Assembly: GCF_018882445.1 (NCBI RefSeq)
Contig: NZ_JACVOM010000004.1
Span: 248,001 to 312,000 of the forward strand
Source: Polynucleobacter sp. 15G-AUS-farblos
GTDB lineage: Bacteria; Pseudomonadota; Gammaproteobacteria; Burkholderiales; Burkholderiaceae
Length of the DNA stretch: 64,000 bases
Direction: 5' to 3'
Part shown: positions 9,490 through 21,371 of the stretch, one piece after another
How positions within the stretch are numbered: position 1 is the stretch's first letter
Layout of the letters: every line of letters begins with the position of its first letter
Position numbers and translations under genes: made by a program
The notes under the pieces: model-generated
What the model saw: only the letters and a program-made list of their open reading frames with translations
What the model was told of the DNA's origin: nothing
Database searches by the model: none

Positions 9490-10320
9490 TTAGCGCTTTT
9501 GACGGCGTTGAACGATCATCGATGTTGTACGCTTGTTACGACGTGTACGATAACCTTTGGTTGGAGTACCCCATGGAGATACTGGTACACGGCCTTCGCC
9601 AGTTTTACCTTCACCACCACCATGTGGGTGATCTACTGGGTTCATTGCCACACCGCGAACGGTTGGGCGAATACCACGCCAGCGATTTGCACCTGCTTTA
9701 CCAATCACACGCAAGCTGTGCTCTTCATTACCAACTTCACCAATAGTGGCACGGCACTCAATCAGAACACGGCGAACTTCACCTGAGCGCAAACGCACTT
9801 GAGCGTATACGCCTTCACGAGCCAACAATACTGCTGAACCACCAGCAGAACGTGCAACTTGCGCACCTTTGCCTGGCATGATTTCTACGCAGTGAATTGT
9901 GCTACCAACTGGAATGTTGCGAATTGGTAAGTTGTTACCAGACTTGATCGGCGCTTCTGAACCGCTCATCAGAGATTGGCCAACAGTCATACCTTTAGCA
10001 GCAGGAATATAGCGACGCTCACCATCAGCAAACACAATCAATGCAATATTTGCACTGCGGTTTGGATCGTATTCCAAGCGTTCTACTTTTGCTGGAATAC
10101 CATCTTTATCGTTGCGTTTAAAGTCAACAACACGATAGTGATGCTTATGACCACCACCTTTATGACGGGTAGTGATGTGACCGTTGTTGTTACGGCCTGC
10201 TTTTTGAAATTGTGGCTCGAGCAATGGTGCAAAAGGCTTGCCTTTATGGAGGTCAGGATTGACCACCTTGACCATTGAGCGACGACCTGGTGAGGTCGGT
10301 TTTGTTTTCATCAAAGGCAT
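9490..10320 (-). CDS. rplB: 50S ribosomal protein L2
   Basis: 276 residues. L2 is among the most conserved 50S proteins, binds 23S domain IV, is essential for subunit association and supports peptidyl transfer. Visible features: [20 protein letters not shown] near residue 45, and near the C-terminus [14 protein letters not shown], which contains the histidine implicated in activity. A GGAGG SD lies 10 nt before the ATG at 10320; a second ATG three codons later is a possible alternative. Confidence 0.97.
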   Translation of the reverse strand: MPLMKTKPTSPGRRSMVKVVNPDLHKGKPFAPLLEPQFQKAGRNNNGHITTRHKGGGHKHHYRVVDFKRNDKDGIPAKVERLEYDPNRSANIALIVFADGERRYIPAAKGMTVGQSLMSGSEAPIKSGNNLPIRNIPVGSTIHCVEIMPGKGAQVARSAGGSAVLLAREGVYAQVRLRSGEVRRVLIECRATIGEVGNEEHSLRVIGKAGANRWRGIRPTVRGVAMNPVDHPHGGGEGKTGEGRVPVSPWGTPTKGYRTRRNKRTTSMIVQRRQKR

Positions 10321-10322
10321 GA

Positions 10323-10637
10323 TTAATTCGCCTCCGCTTCAAAGTTAATTTCTTGACCTGGCTTCAAATTCACATAGGCCTTCTTAGTATGGTCACGACG
10401 ACCCTCAAAACGGCCATAGCGCTTAGGCTTACCTTTTTGATTCACGATTTGAACAGAGTCAACTTGCACTTTGAAGAGCAATTCAACTGCTTGTTTTACA
10501 TCGAGCTTGTTAGCATCGCGAGCAACTTGGAAAACTACTTGTTCGTTTTTCTCTGCAACCATAGTGGCTTTTTCAGAGATAACCGGCCCAAGCAGAACCT
10601 TCATCAGGTTGTGATCGTTTTTACGGACTTGGCTCAT
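10323..10637 (-). CDS. rplW: 50S ribosomal protein L23
   Basis: 104 residues. L23 is the main docking point for trigger factor and SRP at the tunnel exit. Typical blocks are [18 protein letters not shown] and the C-terminal [20 protein letters not shown]. Its start overlaps the rplD stop by 4 bp (ATGA), which implies translational coupling, and rplB follows after 2 nt. Confidence 0.97.
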   Translation of the reverse strand: MSQVRKNDHNLMKVLLGPVISEKATMVAEKNEQVVFQVARDANKLDVKQAVELLFKVQVDSVQIVNQKGKPKRYGRFEGRRDHTKKAYVNLKPGQEINFEAEAN

Positions 10638-11254
10638 TTCAGCAACTCCTCAATTTTTGCGATCGCAGCTTTGCTTACCAATACCTTTTTGTATTGAACC
10701 AAAGCCAATGGATCAGCGTGCTGTGGCTCACATACAGCAACCTTATGCAAGTTACGTGACGCCAAATACAAATTCTCGCTAACCTGATCAACAATGATCA
10801 AGACTGAATCCAAGCCCATCGCTTTAACTTTGTCAGCCAAAACTTTAGTCTTTGGAGCGTCAAGAGAAAATTGATCAACTACATTCAAACGACCTTCGCG
10901 TGCCAACTGAGACAAAATTGATCTCATACCAGCGCGGTACATTTTCTTGTTTACTTTTTGGCTGAAATTCTCTTCTGGAGAATTCGGGAATATACGACCA
11001 CCTCCACGCCACAGCGGGGAAGAGCTCATACCAGCACGTGCACGACCAGTACCTTTTTGACGCCAAGGTTTCTTGGTTGTGTGATTAACTTGCTCACGGT
11101 CTTTTTGTGCACGGTTACCGCTGCGTGCATTTGCTTGGTAAGCCACCACAACTTGGTGTACCAATGCTTCGTTATATTCGCGCTCGAATACTTCTGGTGA
11201 AGCTTGTACGCCTGCACCTAAAGTACCGTTGTCTTGGAGAAGCTTAAGTTCCAT
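10634..11254 (-). CDS. rplD: 50S ribosomal protein L4
   Basis: 206 residues. The long RNA-binding loop that lines the exit tunnel is visible as [20 protein letters not shown] followed by [18 protein letters not shown]4 is also a regulator of the S10 operon in E. coli, acting by attenuation and on translation. Here a promoter and hairpin upstream of rplC could serve an analogous role, but I cannot show L4 binding. It lies between rplC and rplW with a 4-bp overlap with the latter. Confidence 0.97.
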   Translation of the reverse strand: MELKLLQDNGTLGAGVQASPEVFEREYNEALVHQVVVAYQANARSGNRAQKDREQVNHTTKKPWRQKGTGRARAGMSSSPLWRGGGRIFPNSPEENFSQKVNKKMYRAGMRSILSQLAREGRLNVVDQFSLDAPKTKVLADKVKAMGLDSVLIIVDQVSENLYLASRNLHKVAVCEPQHADPLALVQYKKVLVSKAAIAKIEELLK

Positions 11255-11265
11255 ATTCGCTCTCC

Positions 11266-11922
11266 TTATTTCTTCTTCAACGGTGTCTTCACCGCTGGAG
11301 TAACAATAACTTTACCGCCTGGGGCACCTGGAATAGCGCCTTTAACCATGATGAGATTACGTTCTGCATCAATGCGTGCGATGACTAAATTTTGAACTGT
11401 TTTGGTAACGTCACCCAAGTGACCAGTCATGCGCTTACCAGGGAAAACACGACCTGGATCTTGCGCCATACCGATAGAGCCTGGTACGTTATGTGATCGT
11501 GAGTTACCGTGGGATGCGCGACCAGAAGCGAAGTGATACCGCTTAATGGTACCGGCGTAACCTTTACCAATCGATACGCCTTGAACGTCCACCTTTTGAC
11601 CAGCTGTAAAAGCAGTTTCAGCAGGAATAACTTGTCCTGGTGTCATTTCTGCGATTTTTGCTGCGTCTATTCTGAATTCGTTGAGACCATTACCAGCCAT
11701 TACACCTGCTTTGGCGAAGTGACCGGCCATTGCTTTGGTAACGCGAGTAGCTCTACGTGTGCCATGTGCTAACTGGATAGCATCATAGCCATCAGTTGCC
11801 TGGGTCTTGATTTGAGCGATTCTGTTATCGCTCACGTCAATTACGGTTACAGGGATTGAATCCCCTTCGTCCGTAAATAGACGGGTCATGCCGACCTTGC
11901 GGCCGATTAAGCCTAAGCTCAT
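11266..11922 (-). CDS. rplC: 50S ribosomal protein L3
   Basis: 218 residues from ATG at 11920-11922. An ATG two codons upstream (11928) has GGAG only 1 nt before it, so the internal ATG with 7-nt spacing is preferred and yields the family start [15 protein letters not shown]3 nucleates 50S assembly with L24 and reaches the peptidyl transferase centre through the loop containing [19 protein letters not shown] (split in that region). Preceded by a 190-nt gap carrying a promoter and a hairpin, which is unusual because rpsJ and rplC are normally tightly linked. Confidence 0.95.
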   Translation of the reverse strand: MSLGLIGRKVGMTRLFTDEGDSIPVTVIDVSDNRIAQIKTQATDGYDAIQLAHGTRRATRVTKAMAGHFAKAGVMAGNGLNEFRIDAAKIAEMTPGQVIPAETAFTAGQKVDVQGVSIGKGYAGTIKRYHFASGRASHGNSRSHNVPGSIGMAQDPGRVFPGKRMTGHLGDVTKTVQNLVIARIDAERNLIMVKGAIPGAPGGKVIVTPAVKTPLKKK

Positions 11923-11935
11923 ATTCATGCTCCAC

Positions 11936-11955
11936 GCCGACTTCGATTGGTCGGC
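11936..11955 (-). other. Hairpin just upstream of the rplC ribosome-binding site
   Basis: GCCGAC and GTCGGC form a 6-bp GC-rich stem with an 8-nt loop, ending 2 to 4 nt before the GGAG of rplC on the minus-strand mRNA. Position next to the SD suggests influence on L3 translation. L4-type autoregulation is one possible reading. Confidence 0.45.
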
Positions 11956-12067
11956 AAAATTAATTTAAGTGATTTACAAGTAAAAGTACTTCTAAATCAA
12001 TAACTTACAACGTTTTTAATGCTGATAAACCCATAGAATTCACCCAAATAATTGAGCGAAGCCTTAG

Positions 12068-12096
12068 ATTCTATCCCGAAATACCAGTCTTGACAA
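12068..12096 (-). promoter_or_regulatory. Sigma-70-type promoter upstream of rplC
   Basis: Minus strand TTGTCA (12091-12096), exactly 17 nt, then TAGAAT (12068-12073). Each hexamer matches consensus at 5 of 6 positions. The predicted start near 12061 gives an untranslated leader of about 140 nt before rplC. It would let rplC and the downstream S10 genes be transcribed independently of the str operon and rpsJ. Confidence 0.7.
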
Positions 12097-12119
12097 GCAA
12101 AAAGACCGGAAACAACAAA

Positions 12120-12431
12120 TTACTGCAACTTAATTTCGACGTCTACACCTGCTGGAAGGTCTAATTTCATCAAGGCATCAACAGTTTTCTCTGTAGGATC
12201 AACAATATCCATCAAACGGAGATGGGTACGGATCTCTAATTGATCGCGCGATGTCTTGTTCACGTGTGGTGAACGCAGGATATCAAAACGCTCAATACGA
12301 GTTGGCAAAGGTACTGGACCTCTAACAACTGCACCAGTGCGCTTGGCTGTATCTACGATTTCAGCAGCAGACTGGTCGATTAAACGGTAATCAAATGCTT
12401 TAAGGCGAATACGAATTTTTTGGTTTTGCAT
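12120..12431 (-). CDS. rpsJ: 30S ribosomal protein S10 (NusE)
   Basis: 103 residues starting [19 protein letters not shown] and including [23 protein letters not shown]10 is a 30S head protein and, as NusE, binds NusB at boxA during rRNA antitermination and contacts NusG; boxA sites for the rRNA operon are present in this window. It lies between tuf1 and rplC but is separated from both by structured gaps of 115 and 197 nt. Confidence 0.98.
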   Translation of the reverse strand: MQNQKIRIRLKAFDYRLIDQSAAEIVDTAKRTGAVVRGPVPLPTRIERFDILRSPHVNKTSRDQLEIRTHLRLMDIVDPTEKTVDALMKLDLPAGVDVEIKLQ

Positions 12432-12482
12432 ATTAATTCCAAAGAGCGGTGTGGTGCTGCCACGTTATACATCTAAAGAGCA

Positions 12483-12511
12483 CGGTGACATCAGCAGCAC
12501 TGATGTCACCG
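12483..12511 (-). other. Perfect 11-bp inverted repeat between tuf1 and rpsJ
   Basis: CGGTGACATCA and TGATGTCACCG flank the 7-nt loop GCAGCAC. On the minus strand it lies 36 nt after the tuf1 stop. There is no poly-T tract, so it is unlikely to be an efficient intrinsic terminator by itself. It may be a processing or stability element separating tuf1 from rpsJ, or a protein-binding palindrome. Confidence 0.6.
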
Positions 12512-12546
12512 GTTAGCAAACCGCTAAATATTTTTACTTCTACTAC

Positions 12547-13737
12547 TTAAGCCAAAATCTTTGCAACCACGCCGGCGCCAACAGTACGGCCACCTTCACG
12601 GATCGCAAAACGTAAACCTTCTTCCATCGCGATTGGCGCGATGAGTTTGACAGTAATGGTGACGTTATCGCCAGGCATTACCATCTCTTTGTCTTTTGGC
12701 AACTCGATTGAACCAGTTACGTCCGTAGTACGGAAGTAAAACTGTGGACGATAGTTGTTAAAGAACGGAGTATGACGACCACCTTCATCTTTACCCAAGA
12801 TGTAAACCTCGGCTGTAAAGTGAGTATGTGGAGTGATAGAACCTGGCTTAGCCAATACTTGGCCACGCTCAACTTCTTCACGTTTTGTACCGCGCAATAA
12901 GATACCAACGTTATCGCCTGCTTGACCTTGGTCGAGCAATTTGCGGAACATTTCAACACCAGTACAAGTTGTCTTGAGTGTTGGCTTGATACCGATAATT
13001 TCAATCTCTTCGCCAACCTTAACGATACCGCGCTCGATACGACCTGTCACTACAGTACCGCGACCAGAGATAGAGAACACGTCTTCTACTGGCATCAAGA
13101 ACGCACCGTCAATCGCACGCTCTGGAGTTGGGATGTAGGTGTCTAATGCTTCAGCCAATTTCATGATGGCTTCTTTACCCAATGGGCCTTCGTCGCCTTC
13201 AAGAGCTAACTTAGCAGAACCTTGAATGATTGGTGTGTCATCGCCTGGGAAGTCATACTTAGATAGAAGTTCACGAACTTCCATTTCAACTAACTCGAGC
13301 AATTCAGCGTCATCAACCATGTCGCACTTGTTGAGGAACACCACGATGTAAGGAACACCAACTTGGCGTGCCAAGAGGATGTGCTCACGCGTTTGTGGCA
13401 TTGGGCCGTCAGCAGCAGAGCAAACTAAGATTGCGCCGTCCATCTGAGCAGCACCAGTAATCATGTTCTTAACGTAGTCAGCATGTCCTGGGCAATCCAC
13501 GTGAGCGTAGTGACGATTTGCAGTCTCATACTCAACGTGCGCAGTATTAATCGTAATACCACGTGCTTTTTCTTCAGGAGCAGCATCGATCTGATCGTAT
13601 GCTTTTGCTTCGCCACCGAATGCTTTTGAGAGCACGGTTGCAATTGCAGCTGTTAGTGTGGTTTTACCGTGGTCAACGTGACCGATGGTGCCTACGTTTA
13701 CGTGCGGTTTTGTCCGCTCGAACTTTTCTTTTGCCAT
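12547..13737 (-). CDS. tuf1: Elongation factor Tu, copy 1
   Basis: 396 residues. All GTPase motifs are present: G1 [10 protein letters not shown]2 [13 protein letters not shown]3 [13 protein letters not shown]4 NKCD and G5 GSAKLAL. Domains 2 and 3 follow, ending [13 protein letters not shown]-Tu delivers aminoacyl-tRNA to the ribosome. This copy closes the str operon after fusA (50-nt gap). Its protein is identical to the second copy at 29361-30551, and the coding DNA appears identical too. Confidence 0.99.
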   Translation of the reverse strand: MAKEKFERTKPHVNVGTIGHVDHGKTTLTAAIATVLSKAFGGEAKAYDQIDAAPEEKARGITINTAHVEYETANRHYAHVDCPGHADYVKNMITGAAQMDGAILVCSAADGPMPQTREHILLARQVGVPYIVVFLNKCDMVDDAELLELVEMEVRELLSKYDFPGDDTPIIQGSAKLALEGDEGPLGKEAIMKLAEALDTYIPTPERAIDGAFLMPVEDVFSISGRGTVVTGRIERGIVKVGEEIEIIGIKPTLKTTCTGVEMFRKLLDQGQAGDNVGILLRGTKREEVERGQVLAKPGSITPHTHFTAEVYILGKDEGGRHTPFFNNYRPQFYFRTTDVTGSIELPKDKEMVMPGDNVTITVKLIAPIAMEEGLRFAIREGGRTVGAGVVAKILA

Positions 13738-13787
13738 TTTTGTCTGCTTTCTTTAGCTAGTCAATATTCAAAATTAATGTGGATAAA

Positions 13788-15890
13788 TTACTTCGCTTTA
13801 GCAGCCATAACTGCTTCAGCAACGTTCTTAGGTGCTTCGGAATAATGCTTAAATTCCATGGTGTAGGTAGCGCGACCTTGGGTCAACGAGCGCAAGCCAG
13901 TTGAGTAACCAAACATCTCTGCCAATGGCACTTCAGCACGAACGATCTTGCCGCCGCCTGGAATGTCATCCATACCTTGCAAAATACCGCGACGTGATGA
14001 GAGGTCGCCCATTACGTTACCCATGAAATCTTCTGGAGTTTCAACTTCAACAGCCATCATCGGCTCAAGCAATACTGGAGACGCTTTGCGCATACCGTCT
14101 TTGAACGCCATCGAGCCCGCCATCTTAAATGCGTTTTCGTTAGAGTCAACATCATGGTATGAACCGAAGAACAATGTTGCTTTGATATCTACAACTGGAT
14201 AGCCAGCCAAAATACCGGAATTCAAGGTTTCAATTATTCCTTTTTCTACTGCAGGAATGTATTCACGAGGAACTACACCACCCTTAATAGCGTCAACGAA
14301 TTCAAAACCTTTGCCTGGAGCTTGTGGTTCAAGCTTGAGTACAACGTGGCCATACTGACCACGACCGCCAGACTGCTTAACGAATTTACCTTCGATCTCT
14401 TCGCAAACCTTACGAATGGTTTCGCGATAAGCAACTTGTGGCTTACCAACAGTAGCTTCAACGCTGAATTCACGCTTCATACGGTCAACCAAAATTTCCA
14501 AATGGAGCTCGCCCATACCGGAAATAATCGTTTGACCTGATTCTTCATCAGTCTTCACGCGGAAAGAAGGATCTTCTTGTGCCAAGCGATTCAAAGCAAG
14601 GCCCATTTTTTCTTGGTCAGCTTTTGTCTTTGGCTCAACTGCTTGAGAAATCACTGGCTCTGGGAATACCATGCGCTCCAAAATCACGATGCTATCTGGA
14701 TCACATAAGGTTTCACCGGTAGTAGCGTCCTTCAGACCAACTGCAGCAGCGATATCACCCGCATAAACTTCTTTAATTTCTTCACGTTGATTTGCATGCA
14801 TCTGTAACAAACGGCCAACACGCTCTTTCTTGCCCTTAATTGGGTTGTAGATAGTGTCGCCAGACTTCATTACGCCTGAGTAAACACGGAAGAAGATGAG
14901 CTGGCCAACAAACGGGTCCGTCATGATCTTAAATGCCAATGCAGAAAACTTAGCATTGTCAGATGCTTCACGAGTTGCAGGTGTACCGTCTTCCAATTCA
15001 CAAGGAACTGGTGGAACATCTAAAGGTGATGGCAATAATTCAACTACAGCATCCAACATCGCCTGAACGCCTTTGTTTTTAAATGCAGTTCCGCACAACA
15101 TTGGAACGATTTCATTGGCGATAGTGCGCTGACGCAATGCAGCTTTAATTTCATCTTCAGTCAAGCCTTCGCCGCCGAGATATTTTTCCATCAGCTCTTC
15201 AGAACTCTCTGCAGCAGCTTCGAGCATCTTCTCGCGCCACTCTTCTGCAGATGCTTGCAATTCAGCAGGAATGTCTTCGTAGGTAAATTTAGTACCTTGT
15301 GAAGCCTCATCCCAGTAAATCGCTTTCATTTTTACCAAATCCACAACGCCTTTGAAGTTTTCTTCAGCACCGATTGGAATTTGAATCAAGATTGGATTTG
15401 CTTTAAGGCGAGTCTTCATTTGGTCATAGACCTTGAAGAAGTTTGCGCCAGTACGGTCCATCTTGTTAACGAATGCTAAACGTGGAACTTGATACTTGTT
15501 AGCTTGACGCCAAACAGTTTCAGATTGTGGCTGTACACCACCTACCGCACAGTAAACCATGCAAGCGCCATCCAAAACGCGCATAGAACGCTCAACTTCA
15601 ATAGTGAAGTCTACGTGTCCTGGAGTATCAATAATGTTGATGCGGTGCTCTGGGAAATTACCAGCCATACCCTTCCAGAACGTAGTAGTAGCAGCAGAAG
15701 TAATCGTGATACCACGCTCTTGCTCTTGCTCCATCCAGTCCATGGTTGCTGCGCCATCATGTACTTCACCAATTTTGTGATTAACACCGGTGTAGAACAA
15801 AACGCGTTCTGTTGTTGTTGTCTTACCTGCGTCAATGTGCGCAGAAATACCGATATTGCGGTATTTGTCGATAGGGGTTTTACGTGCCAC
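13788..15890 (-). CDS. fusA: Elongation factor G
   Basis: 700 residues. G1 [20 protein letters not shown]2 [12 protein letters not shown]3 [17 protein letters not shown] and G4 NKMDR are all visible in the first 145 residues, followed by the EF-Tu-like domain 2 and domains III to V ending in the [12 protein letters not shown] block. EF-G catalyses translocation and, with RRF, ribosome recycling. Standard str order, rpsG 27 nt upstream. Confidence 0.99.
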   Translation of the reverse strand: MARKTPIDKYRNIGISAHIDAGKTTTTERVLFYTGVNHKIGEVHDGAATMDWMEQEQERGITITSAATTTFWKGMAGNFPEHRINIIDTPGHVDFTIEVERSMRVLDGACMVYCAVGGVQPQSETVWRQANKYQVPRLAFVNKMDRTGANFFKVYDQMKTRLKANPILIQIPIGAEENFKGVVDLVKMKAIYWDEASQGTKFTYEDIPAELQASAEEWREKMLEAAAESSEELMEKYLGGEGLTEDEIKAALRQRTIANEIVPMLCGTAFKNKGVQAMLDAVVELLPSPLDVPPVPCELEDGTPATREASDNAKFSALAFKIMTDPFVGQLIFFRVYSGVMKSGDTIYNPIKGKKERVGRLLQMHANQREEIKEVYAGDIAAAVGLKDATTGETLCDPDSIVILERMVFPEPVISQAVEPKTKADQEKMGLALNRLAQEDPSFRVKTDEESGQTIISGMGELHLEILVDRMKREFSVEATVGKPQVAYRETIRKVCEEIEGKFVKQSGGRGQYGHVVLKLEPQAPGKGFEFVDAIKGGVVPREYIPAVEKGIIETLNSGILAGYPVVDIKATLFFGSYHDVDSNENAFKMAGSMAFKDGMRKASPVLLEPMMAVEVETPEDFMGNVMGDLSSRRGILQGMDDIPGGGKIVRAEVPLAEMFGYSTGLRSLTQGRATYTMEFKHYSEAPKNVAEAVMAAKAK

Positions 15891-15917
15891 TGTTGGTGCC
15901 TTTTCTTTACTATTTGA

Positions 15918-16388
15918 TTAGAAGCGGAAATGTGAGAAAGCTTTGTTAGCTTCTGCCATACGGTGAACTTCTTCACGCTTCTTCATTGCGCCGCCACGAC
16001 CTTCAGCGGCTTCTAATAATTCGTTGGCCAAACGTTGAGCCATAGATTTTTCACCGCGCTTTTTAGCGGCTTCGCGCACCCAGCGCATTGCCAAAGCTGA
16101 ACGGCGTGATGGGCGAACTTCAACAGGAACCTGGTAGTTAGCGCCACCAACACGACGGCTCTTCACCTCAACCATTGGCTTAACGTTGCCCATAGCTGTT
16201 GAGAAAACTTCGAGTGGTTCTTTGTTTGCTTTTTTCTCGATGTGATCAAAGGCACCGTAAACGATACGCTCTGCAACCGATTTCTTGCCGTCCAACATCA
16301 GGACGTTCATGAATTTAGCTACTTCTACATTGCCGAATTTTGGATCCGGCAAAATTTCCCGTTTGGGAACTTCACGACGACGTGGCAT
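15918..16388 (-). CDS. rpsG: 30S ribosomal protein S7
   Basis: 156 residues starting [19 protein letters not shown] with the helical core ([20 protein letters not shown]) and ending [10 protein letters not shown]7 initiates assembly of the 16S 3' domain and sits at the E site and mRNA exit. In E. coli it regulates the str operon from the rpsL-rpsG gap; here that gap is 161 nt and contains the palindrome CTAAGAA GA TTCTTAG around 16454-16469, a possible counterpart. Confidence 0.98.
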   Translation of the reverse strand: MPRRREVPKREILPDPKFGNVEVAKFMNVLMLDGKKSVAERIVYGAFDHIEKKANKEPLEVFSTAMGNVKPMVEVKSRRVGGANYQVPVEVRPSRRSALAMRWVREAAKKRGEKSMAQRLANELLEAAEGRGGAMKKREEVHRMAEANKAFSHFRF

Positions 16389-16549
16389 AACTACTCCTTC
16401 AGTTCAGTTAGGGGTGGCCCACACGGATCACCCACTCCAGTTGTCCTACTATCTAAGAAGATTCTTAGACGGAACAACCACTTACTTGTCTTTTGAGTCT
16501 GACAAACAATGACTTAATACAAAAACTGCTACCGCTTAATTCTTAAAAA

Positions 16550-16930
16550 TTAAGCAGCTTTCTTAGCGCGCTTCGCACCGTACTTGGAACGTGATTGCTT
16601 ACGGTCTTTAACACCTTGCAAGTCAAGTGAGCCACGAACGATGTGGTAACGAACACCTGGCAAATCCTTTACACGACCACCACGAATCAACACAACTGAG
16701 TGCTCCTGGAGGTTATGGCCTTCACCACCAATGTATGAAATGACTTCAAAACCATTGGTTAAGCGAACTTTGGCTACTTTACGAAGCGCAGAGTTAGGCT
16801 TTTTAGGAGTGGTTGTGTACACACGTGTACATACACCGCGGCGCTGCGGGCTGTTTTGCATCGCAGGGCTCTTGCTTTTAACGGTAAGCTTTGCTCTTGG
16901 CTTGCGTATTAATTGATTAATTGTTGGCAT
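16550..16930 (-). CDS. rpsL: 30S ribosomal protein S12
   Basis: 126 residues with the decoding-centre loops [18 protein letters not shown] and [13 protein letters not shown]. The two lysines where streptomycin resistance changes occur (in KKPNS and RVKDLPG) are wild type, and the Asp of KDLPG is the usual methylthiolation site. S12 monitors codon-anticodon pairing. It is the first gene of the str operon, with a clear promoter at 17035-17063. Confidence 0.98.
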   Translation of the reverse strand: MPTINQLIRKPRAKLTVKSKSPAMQNSPQRRGVCTRVYTTTPKKPNSALRKVAKVRLTNGFEVISYIGGEGHNLQEHSVVLIRGGRVKDLPGVRYHIVRGSLDLQGVKDRKQSRSKYGAKRAKKAA

Positions 16931-17034
16931 AAAATAGCTCGGTTAGTACTTCTTTGTTGCTTTCTTCAAGAAAATCAATGACTTAGAGAATTTCCAGGTC
17001 AAAAAGACCCTCTTCTGAATCAGTAGAACTCTGC

Positions 17035-17063
17035 ATTCTAGCTTGGCCAGCCTTTTCCGTCAA
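17035..17063 (-). promoter_or_regulatory. Promoter of the str operon (rpsL)
   Basis: Minus strand TTGACG (17058-17063), 17-nt spacer, TAGAAT (17035-17040), each 5 of 6 to consensus. It lies between the rpoC terminator and rpsL, leaving a leader of about 100 nt that contains a small GGTC/GACC hairpin with a T-rich loop. It is the natural promoter for rpsL-rpsG-fusA-tuf1. Confidence 0.75.
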
Positions 17064-17073
17064 CCAAATGGGG

Positions 17074-17097
17074 AAAAAACTGGCCATTTCTGGCCAG
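17074..17097 (-). terminator. Rho-independent terminator after rpoC
   Basis: On the minus strand CTGGCC, loop AGAAAT, GGCCAG, followed at once by TTTTTT (17074-17079 on the plus strand are A). It starts 11 nt after the rpoC stop. It should end the rpoBC transcript right before the rpsL promoter. Confidence 0.85.
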
Positions 17098-17107
17098 AAT
17101 TGCCAAA

Positions 17108-20100
17108 TTAGCTTGGATCAGCCTCCCCAGTAGGAGCAACGACTTCAGCCTCGATTTCTACAGGCATATTGGCCATTGCTTCCTCTTCGGCGGCAATCAT
17201 TTGAGCGCGATCACGCTCGAATTGCTCTCTGACCTTGCGTGCACGGCGATAAGACAAGCCAGTACCAGCAGGGATCAGACGACCAATAATGACGTTTTCC
17301 TTGAGGCCACGGAGTGTATCGGTCTTGCCCATAATGGCGGCTTCGGTCAATACACGGGTGGTTTCTTGGAAAGAAGCCGCTGAAATGAAGCTGTCGGTCG
17401 ACAAGGATGCCTTAGTAATACCTAGCAACACGTTATCGAACTGAGCTGGGTGCTTACCTTGGGCGATCACTGCATCGTTAGCGTCATACAACTTAGAACG
17501 CTCAACTTGCTCACCAGTGATGAAGGATGTATCGCCTGGATCAGTTACCTGAACACGACGCAACATCTGACGCACGATCACTTCAATGTGCTTGTCATTA
17601 ATCTTCACACCCTGGAGACGATAAACGTCTTGAACTTCGTCAACGATGTAGATAGCCAACTCTTCGATGCCTTTGAGTGTCAAGATGTCATGAGGATCAG
17701 CAGGGCCTTCCACAATCATCTCGCCCTTGTTCACAACTTGACCATCATGAACGAGAACTTGCTTCTCTTTAGGAATCAAGAATTCATTAGCTTCGCCATC
17801 CATATCGGTAATGACCAAACGTTGTTTACCTTTGGTTTCTTTACCGAAGGAAACTGTTCCAGTAACTTTCGCCAATACTGCTGCATCTTTTGGAGAGCGT
17901 GCTTCGAACAGTTCTGCAACGCGCGGCAAACCACCAGTAATATCGCGAGTCTTCTGTGATTCGATTGGAATACGTGCCAATACTTCACCAACTTCGACCT
18001 TCTGACCATCCTTAACAGTAATCAAAGCACCTACCTGGAGACCAATGTTTACTGGGTGATCAGTACCGGCGATCATCACTTCATTACCCTTTTCATCAAC
18101 CAAGTTGATCATCGGGCGAACGCCTTTGCTAGCTGCAGAGCGACGCTTACCATCAATTACCACCAAAGTGGAAAGACCGGTAACTTCGTCAACCTGCTTA
18201 GCAACAGTCACGCCTTCTTCGACGTTATCGAAGCGAGCGACACCAGCGTACTCAGAAATAATCGGACGTGTTAATGGATCCCATGTTGCTAAGCTTGCGC
18301 CAGCCTTAACTGCTGCATCTTCTTTTAACAAGAGGGTTGCGCCGTAAGGAACTTTATGACGCTCACGCTCACGACCATTCTCATCAACGATCAAGGCTTC
18401 GCCAGAACGTGAAATCACGATCTGCTCACCCTTCGCGTTCTTCACAACACGCATCGTGCCGGAGAACTTCAAAGCACCGTTAGATTTGGCTTCAATATTG
18501 CTTGCAACCAAAGCACGTGACGCTGCACCACCAATGTGGAAGGTACGCATAGTCAACTGTGTGCCTGGCTCACCGATGGACTGAGCAGCGATAACACCTA
18601 CCGCTTCACCAACGTTCACCAAACCACCGCGACCTAGATCACGTCCGTAGCACTTAGCGCACAAGCCGAAGCGAGTTAAGCAAGACAATACTGTGCGAAC
18701 TTTAACTTCGTCGATACCCAATGCCACGATTTGATCAACATGATCTTCGTCGAGCAAGGTGTCGTTAGGAACGATGACTTCTTGTGTGTCAGGGTGAACG
18801 ATGTCACCGATGCATACACGACCCAAAATACGATCACGCAATGCTTCGATAATTTCGCCGCCTTCAACAAGCGCTTTCATTGTTACGCCAGAAGTTGCGC
18901 CGCAATCTTCTTCAATAACCACGAGGTCTTGAGTAACGTCACATAAACGACGTGTCAAGTAACCAGAGTTCGCTGTCTTCAACGCGGTATCAGCCAGACC
19001 CTTACGAGCACCGTGGGTTGAAATGAAGTACTGCAACACGTTCAAACCTTCACGGAAGTTCGCAGTAATTGGGGTTTCAATGATGGAGCCATCAGGCTTA
19101 GCCATCAAACCACGCATACCAGCCAACTGACGAATCTGCGCTGCAGATCCACGCGCGCCAGAGTCCGCCATCATGTAGATGGAGTTAAAGGATTCTTGAC
19201 GCACAGTCTTACCGTTGCGGTCGAGTACGTCAACGTGTGACAACTCATCCATCATCGCCTTACCAACTTGGTCACCAGCAGCACCCCAAATATCAACCAC
19301 GTTGTTATAACGTTCTTGATTGGTTACGAGGCCTGACATGAACTGCTTGTCATACTCTTTAACCTTGGCAGAAGCTTCGGTGATGATGCGCTCTTTAGAA
19401 GTTGGGATCAACATATCGTCGATCGCAACTGAAATACCAGCATTGGTCGCCAAGCGGAAACCAGACTGCAAGAGACGGTCAGCAAAAATCACTGTTTCAC
19501 GCAAACCGCACTTGCGGAATGAGGTGTTAATCAAACGTGAGATTTCTTTTTTCTTCAAAGGCTTGTTAATTTCCTCGAAAGACATGCCTTTAGGCAAAAT
19601 CTCAGACAAGATTGCACGGCCAACTGATGTTTGATAGATCTTGGTCTTCTCAGCAAAACGCGCATCGCCTTCTGCCTTCTTGTCCACGATCTCATACTCA
19701 GTAATACGCACAGCAACACGAGAAGCCAATTCAACTTGACCTGCTTCGTATGCACGTACTACTTCAGTAATGTTGGCGAAAACCATGCCTTCGCCTTTGC
19801 CGTTGATCTTGTCACGTGTAGCGTAGTACAGACCCAACACCACGTCCTGTGAAGGAACGATGGATGGCTCGCCGTTAGCTGGGAACAATACGTTGTTCGA
19901 AGCCAACATCAAGGTACGTGCTTCCATTTGCGCTTCGAGCGACAAAGGAACGTGAACCGCCATTTGGTCACCGTCAAAGTCGGCGTTAAATGCCGCGCAG
20001 ACTAAAGGGTGCAATTGGATTGCTTTACCTTCAATCAGCATTGGCTCGAAAGCCTGAATACCAAGGCGGTGCAATGTAGGCGCACGGTTCAACATGATTG

Positions 20101-21370
20101 GATGTTCACGAATGACTTCTTCGAGAATGTCCCAAACGATTGGAGTCTGGCTTTCAACTTCTTTCTTCGCAGCCTTAATCGTGGTTGCAATTCCCAAAGT
20201 TTCAAGCTTGTTGAAAATAAATGGCTTGAACAATTCCAAGGCCATCAATTTTGGTAAGCCGCACTGATGCAATTTCAATGTAGGACCAACTACGATGACT
20301 GAACGACCAGAGTAGTCAACGCGTTTACCCAACAAGTTTTGACGGAAACGACCGCTCTTACCTTTAATCATCTCAGCCAAGGACTTGAGAGGACGCTTGT
20401 TAGCGCCAGTCATAGCCTTGCCGCGACGACCGTTGTCGAGCAATGAGTCAACCGCTTCTTGCAACATGCGTTTTTCGTTACGAACGATGATCTCTGGTGC
20501 GCGCAACTCTAACAAACGCTTCAAACGGTTGTTACGGTTGATGACGCGACGATAGAGGTCGTTCAAATCGGAGGTAGCAAAGCGACCGCCATCCAATGGC
20601 ACCAGTGGGCGCAATTCAGGTGGCAATACTGGCAATACTTCCATGATCATCCAGTCAGGCTTAATACCTGAAGTCTGGAACGCCTCCAGCACTTTTAAGC
20701 GCTTAGCGTATTTCTTGATCTTGGCATCGCTACCAGTGGCTTTTAATTCAGCGCGAATGGTCTCTACTTCACGATCGATATCAATCGAACGCAAGAGATC
20801 ACGAATACCCTCGGCGCCCATGATGGCGGTAAACGCACCGTCACCATACTCTTCAGTTTTGGCAATGTACTCGTCTTCAGACATGATCTGACCACGCTTC
20901 ATTGCGCCTTCAGGAGTCATACCAGGATCAACAACTACATATGCTTCAAAGTAAAGAACGCGCTCGATATCACGCAATGTCATATCGAGAACCATACCCA
21001 AACGGGATGGCAGGGACTTCAAGAACCAAATGTGCGCTACAGGGGCTGCCAACTCAATGTGGCCCATGCGCTCACGACGTACCTTAGCGAGAGTGACTTC
21101 AACGCCGCACTTTTCGCAAATTACGCCACGGAACTTTAAGCGCTTGTACTTGCCGCATAAGCACTCGTAGTCTTTGGTTGGTCCAAAAATCTTGGCACAG
21201 AACAGACCATCACGCTCGGGCTTAAAAGTCCGGTAGTTGATGGTTTCTGGTTTACGTACTTCACCAAAAGACCATGAGCGAATTTTCTCAGGAGATGCGA
21301 GACCAATTTTGATGACATCAAACTGCTCTTCGCCCTGCGTTTGCTTAAATAAATCGAGCAATGCTTTCAT
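17108..21370 (-). CDS. rpoC: DNA-directed RNA polymerase subunit beta prime
   Basis: 1420 residues from ATG at 21368-21370 ([18 protein letters not shown]); nine further in-frame codons upstream belong to overlap with rpoB and are not conserved. The N-terminal zinc site ([16 protein letters not shown]), the catalytic Mg loop [12 protein letters not shown] and the second zinc site (CGATSG through FGLCAKCYG) are all intact. The start codon lies 1 nt after the rpoB stop (TGATATG), so translation is probably coupled to rpoB. Confidence 0.98.
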   Translation of the reverse strand: MKALLDLFKQTQGEEQFDVIKIGLASPEKIRSWSFGEVRKPETINYRTFKPERDGLFCAKIFGPTKDYECLCGKYKRLKFRGVICEKCGVEVTLAKVRRERMGHIELAAPVAHIWFLKSLPSRLGMVLDMTLRDIERVLYFEAYVVVDPGMTPEGAMKRGQIMSEDEYIAKTEEYGDGAFTAIMGAEGIRDLLRSIDIDREVETIRAELKATGSDAKIKKYAKRLKVLEAFQTSGIKPDWMIMEVLPVLPPELRPLVPLDGGRFATSDLNDLYRRVINRNNRLKRLLELRAPEIIVRNEKRMLQEAVDSLLDNGRRGKAMTGANKRPLKSLAEMIKGKSGRFRQNLLGKRVDYSGRSVIVVGPTLKLHQCGLPKLMALELFKPFIFNKLETLGIATTIKAAKKEVESQTPIVWDILEEVIREHPIMLNRAPTLHRLGIQAFEPMLIEGKAIQLHPLVCAAFNADFDGDQMAVHVPLSLEAQMEARTLMLASNNVLFPANGEPSIVPSQDVVLGLYYATRDKINGKGEGMVFANITEVVRAYEAGQVELASRVAVRITEYEIVDKKAEGDARFAEKTKIYQTSVGRAILSEILPKGMSFEEINKPLKKKEISRLINTSFRKCGLRETVIFADRLLQSGFRLATNAGISVAIDDMLIPTSKERIITEASAKVKEYDKQFMSGLVTNQERYNNVVDIWGAAGDQVGKAMMDELSHVDVLDRNGKTVRQESFNSIYMMADSGARGSAAQIRQLAGMRGLMAKPDGSIIETPITANFREGLNVLQYFISTHGARKGLADTALKTANSGYLTRRLCDVTQDLVVIEEDCGATSGVTMKALVEGGEIIEALRDRILGRVCIGDIVHPDTQEVIVPNDTLLDEDHVDQIVALGIDEVKVRTVLSCLTRFGLCAKCYGRDLGRGGLVNVGEAVGVIAAQSIGEPGTQLTMRTFHIGGAASRALVASNIEAKSNGALKFSGTMRVVKNAKGEQIVISRSGEALIVDENGRERERHKVPYGATLLLKEDAAVKAGASLATWDPLTRPIISEYAGVARFDNVEEGVTVAKQVDEVTGLSTLVVIDGKRRSAASKGVRPMINLVDEKGNEVMIAGTDHPVNIGLQVGALITVKDGQKVEVGEVLARIPIESQKTRDITGGLPRVAELFEARSPKDAAVLAKVTGTVSFGKETKGKQRLVITDMDGEANEFLIPKEKQVLVHDGQVVNKGEMIVEGPADPHDILTLKGIEELAIYIVDEVQDVYRLQGVKINDKHIEVIVRQMLRRVQVTDPGDTSFITGEQVERSKLYDANDAVIAQGKHPAQFDNVLLGITKASLSTDSFISAASFQETTRVLTEAAIMGKTDTLRGLKENVIIGRLIPAGTGLSYRRARKVREQFERDRAQMIAAEEEAMANMPVEIEAEVVAPTGEADPS

Positions 21371-21371
21371 A

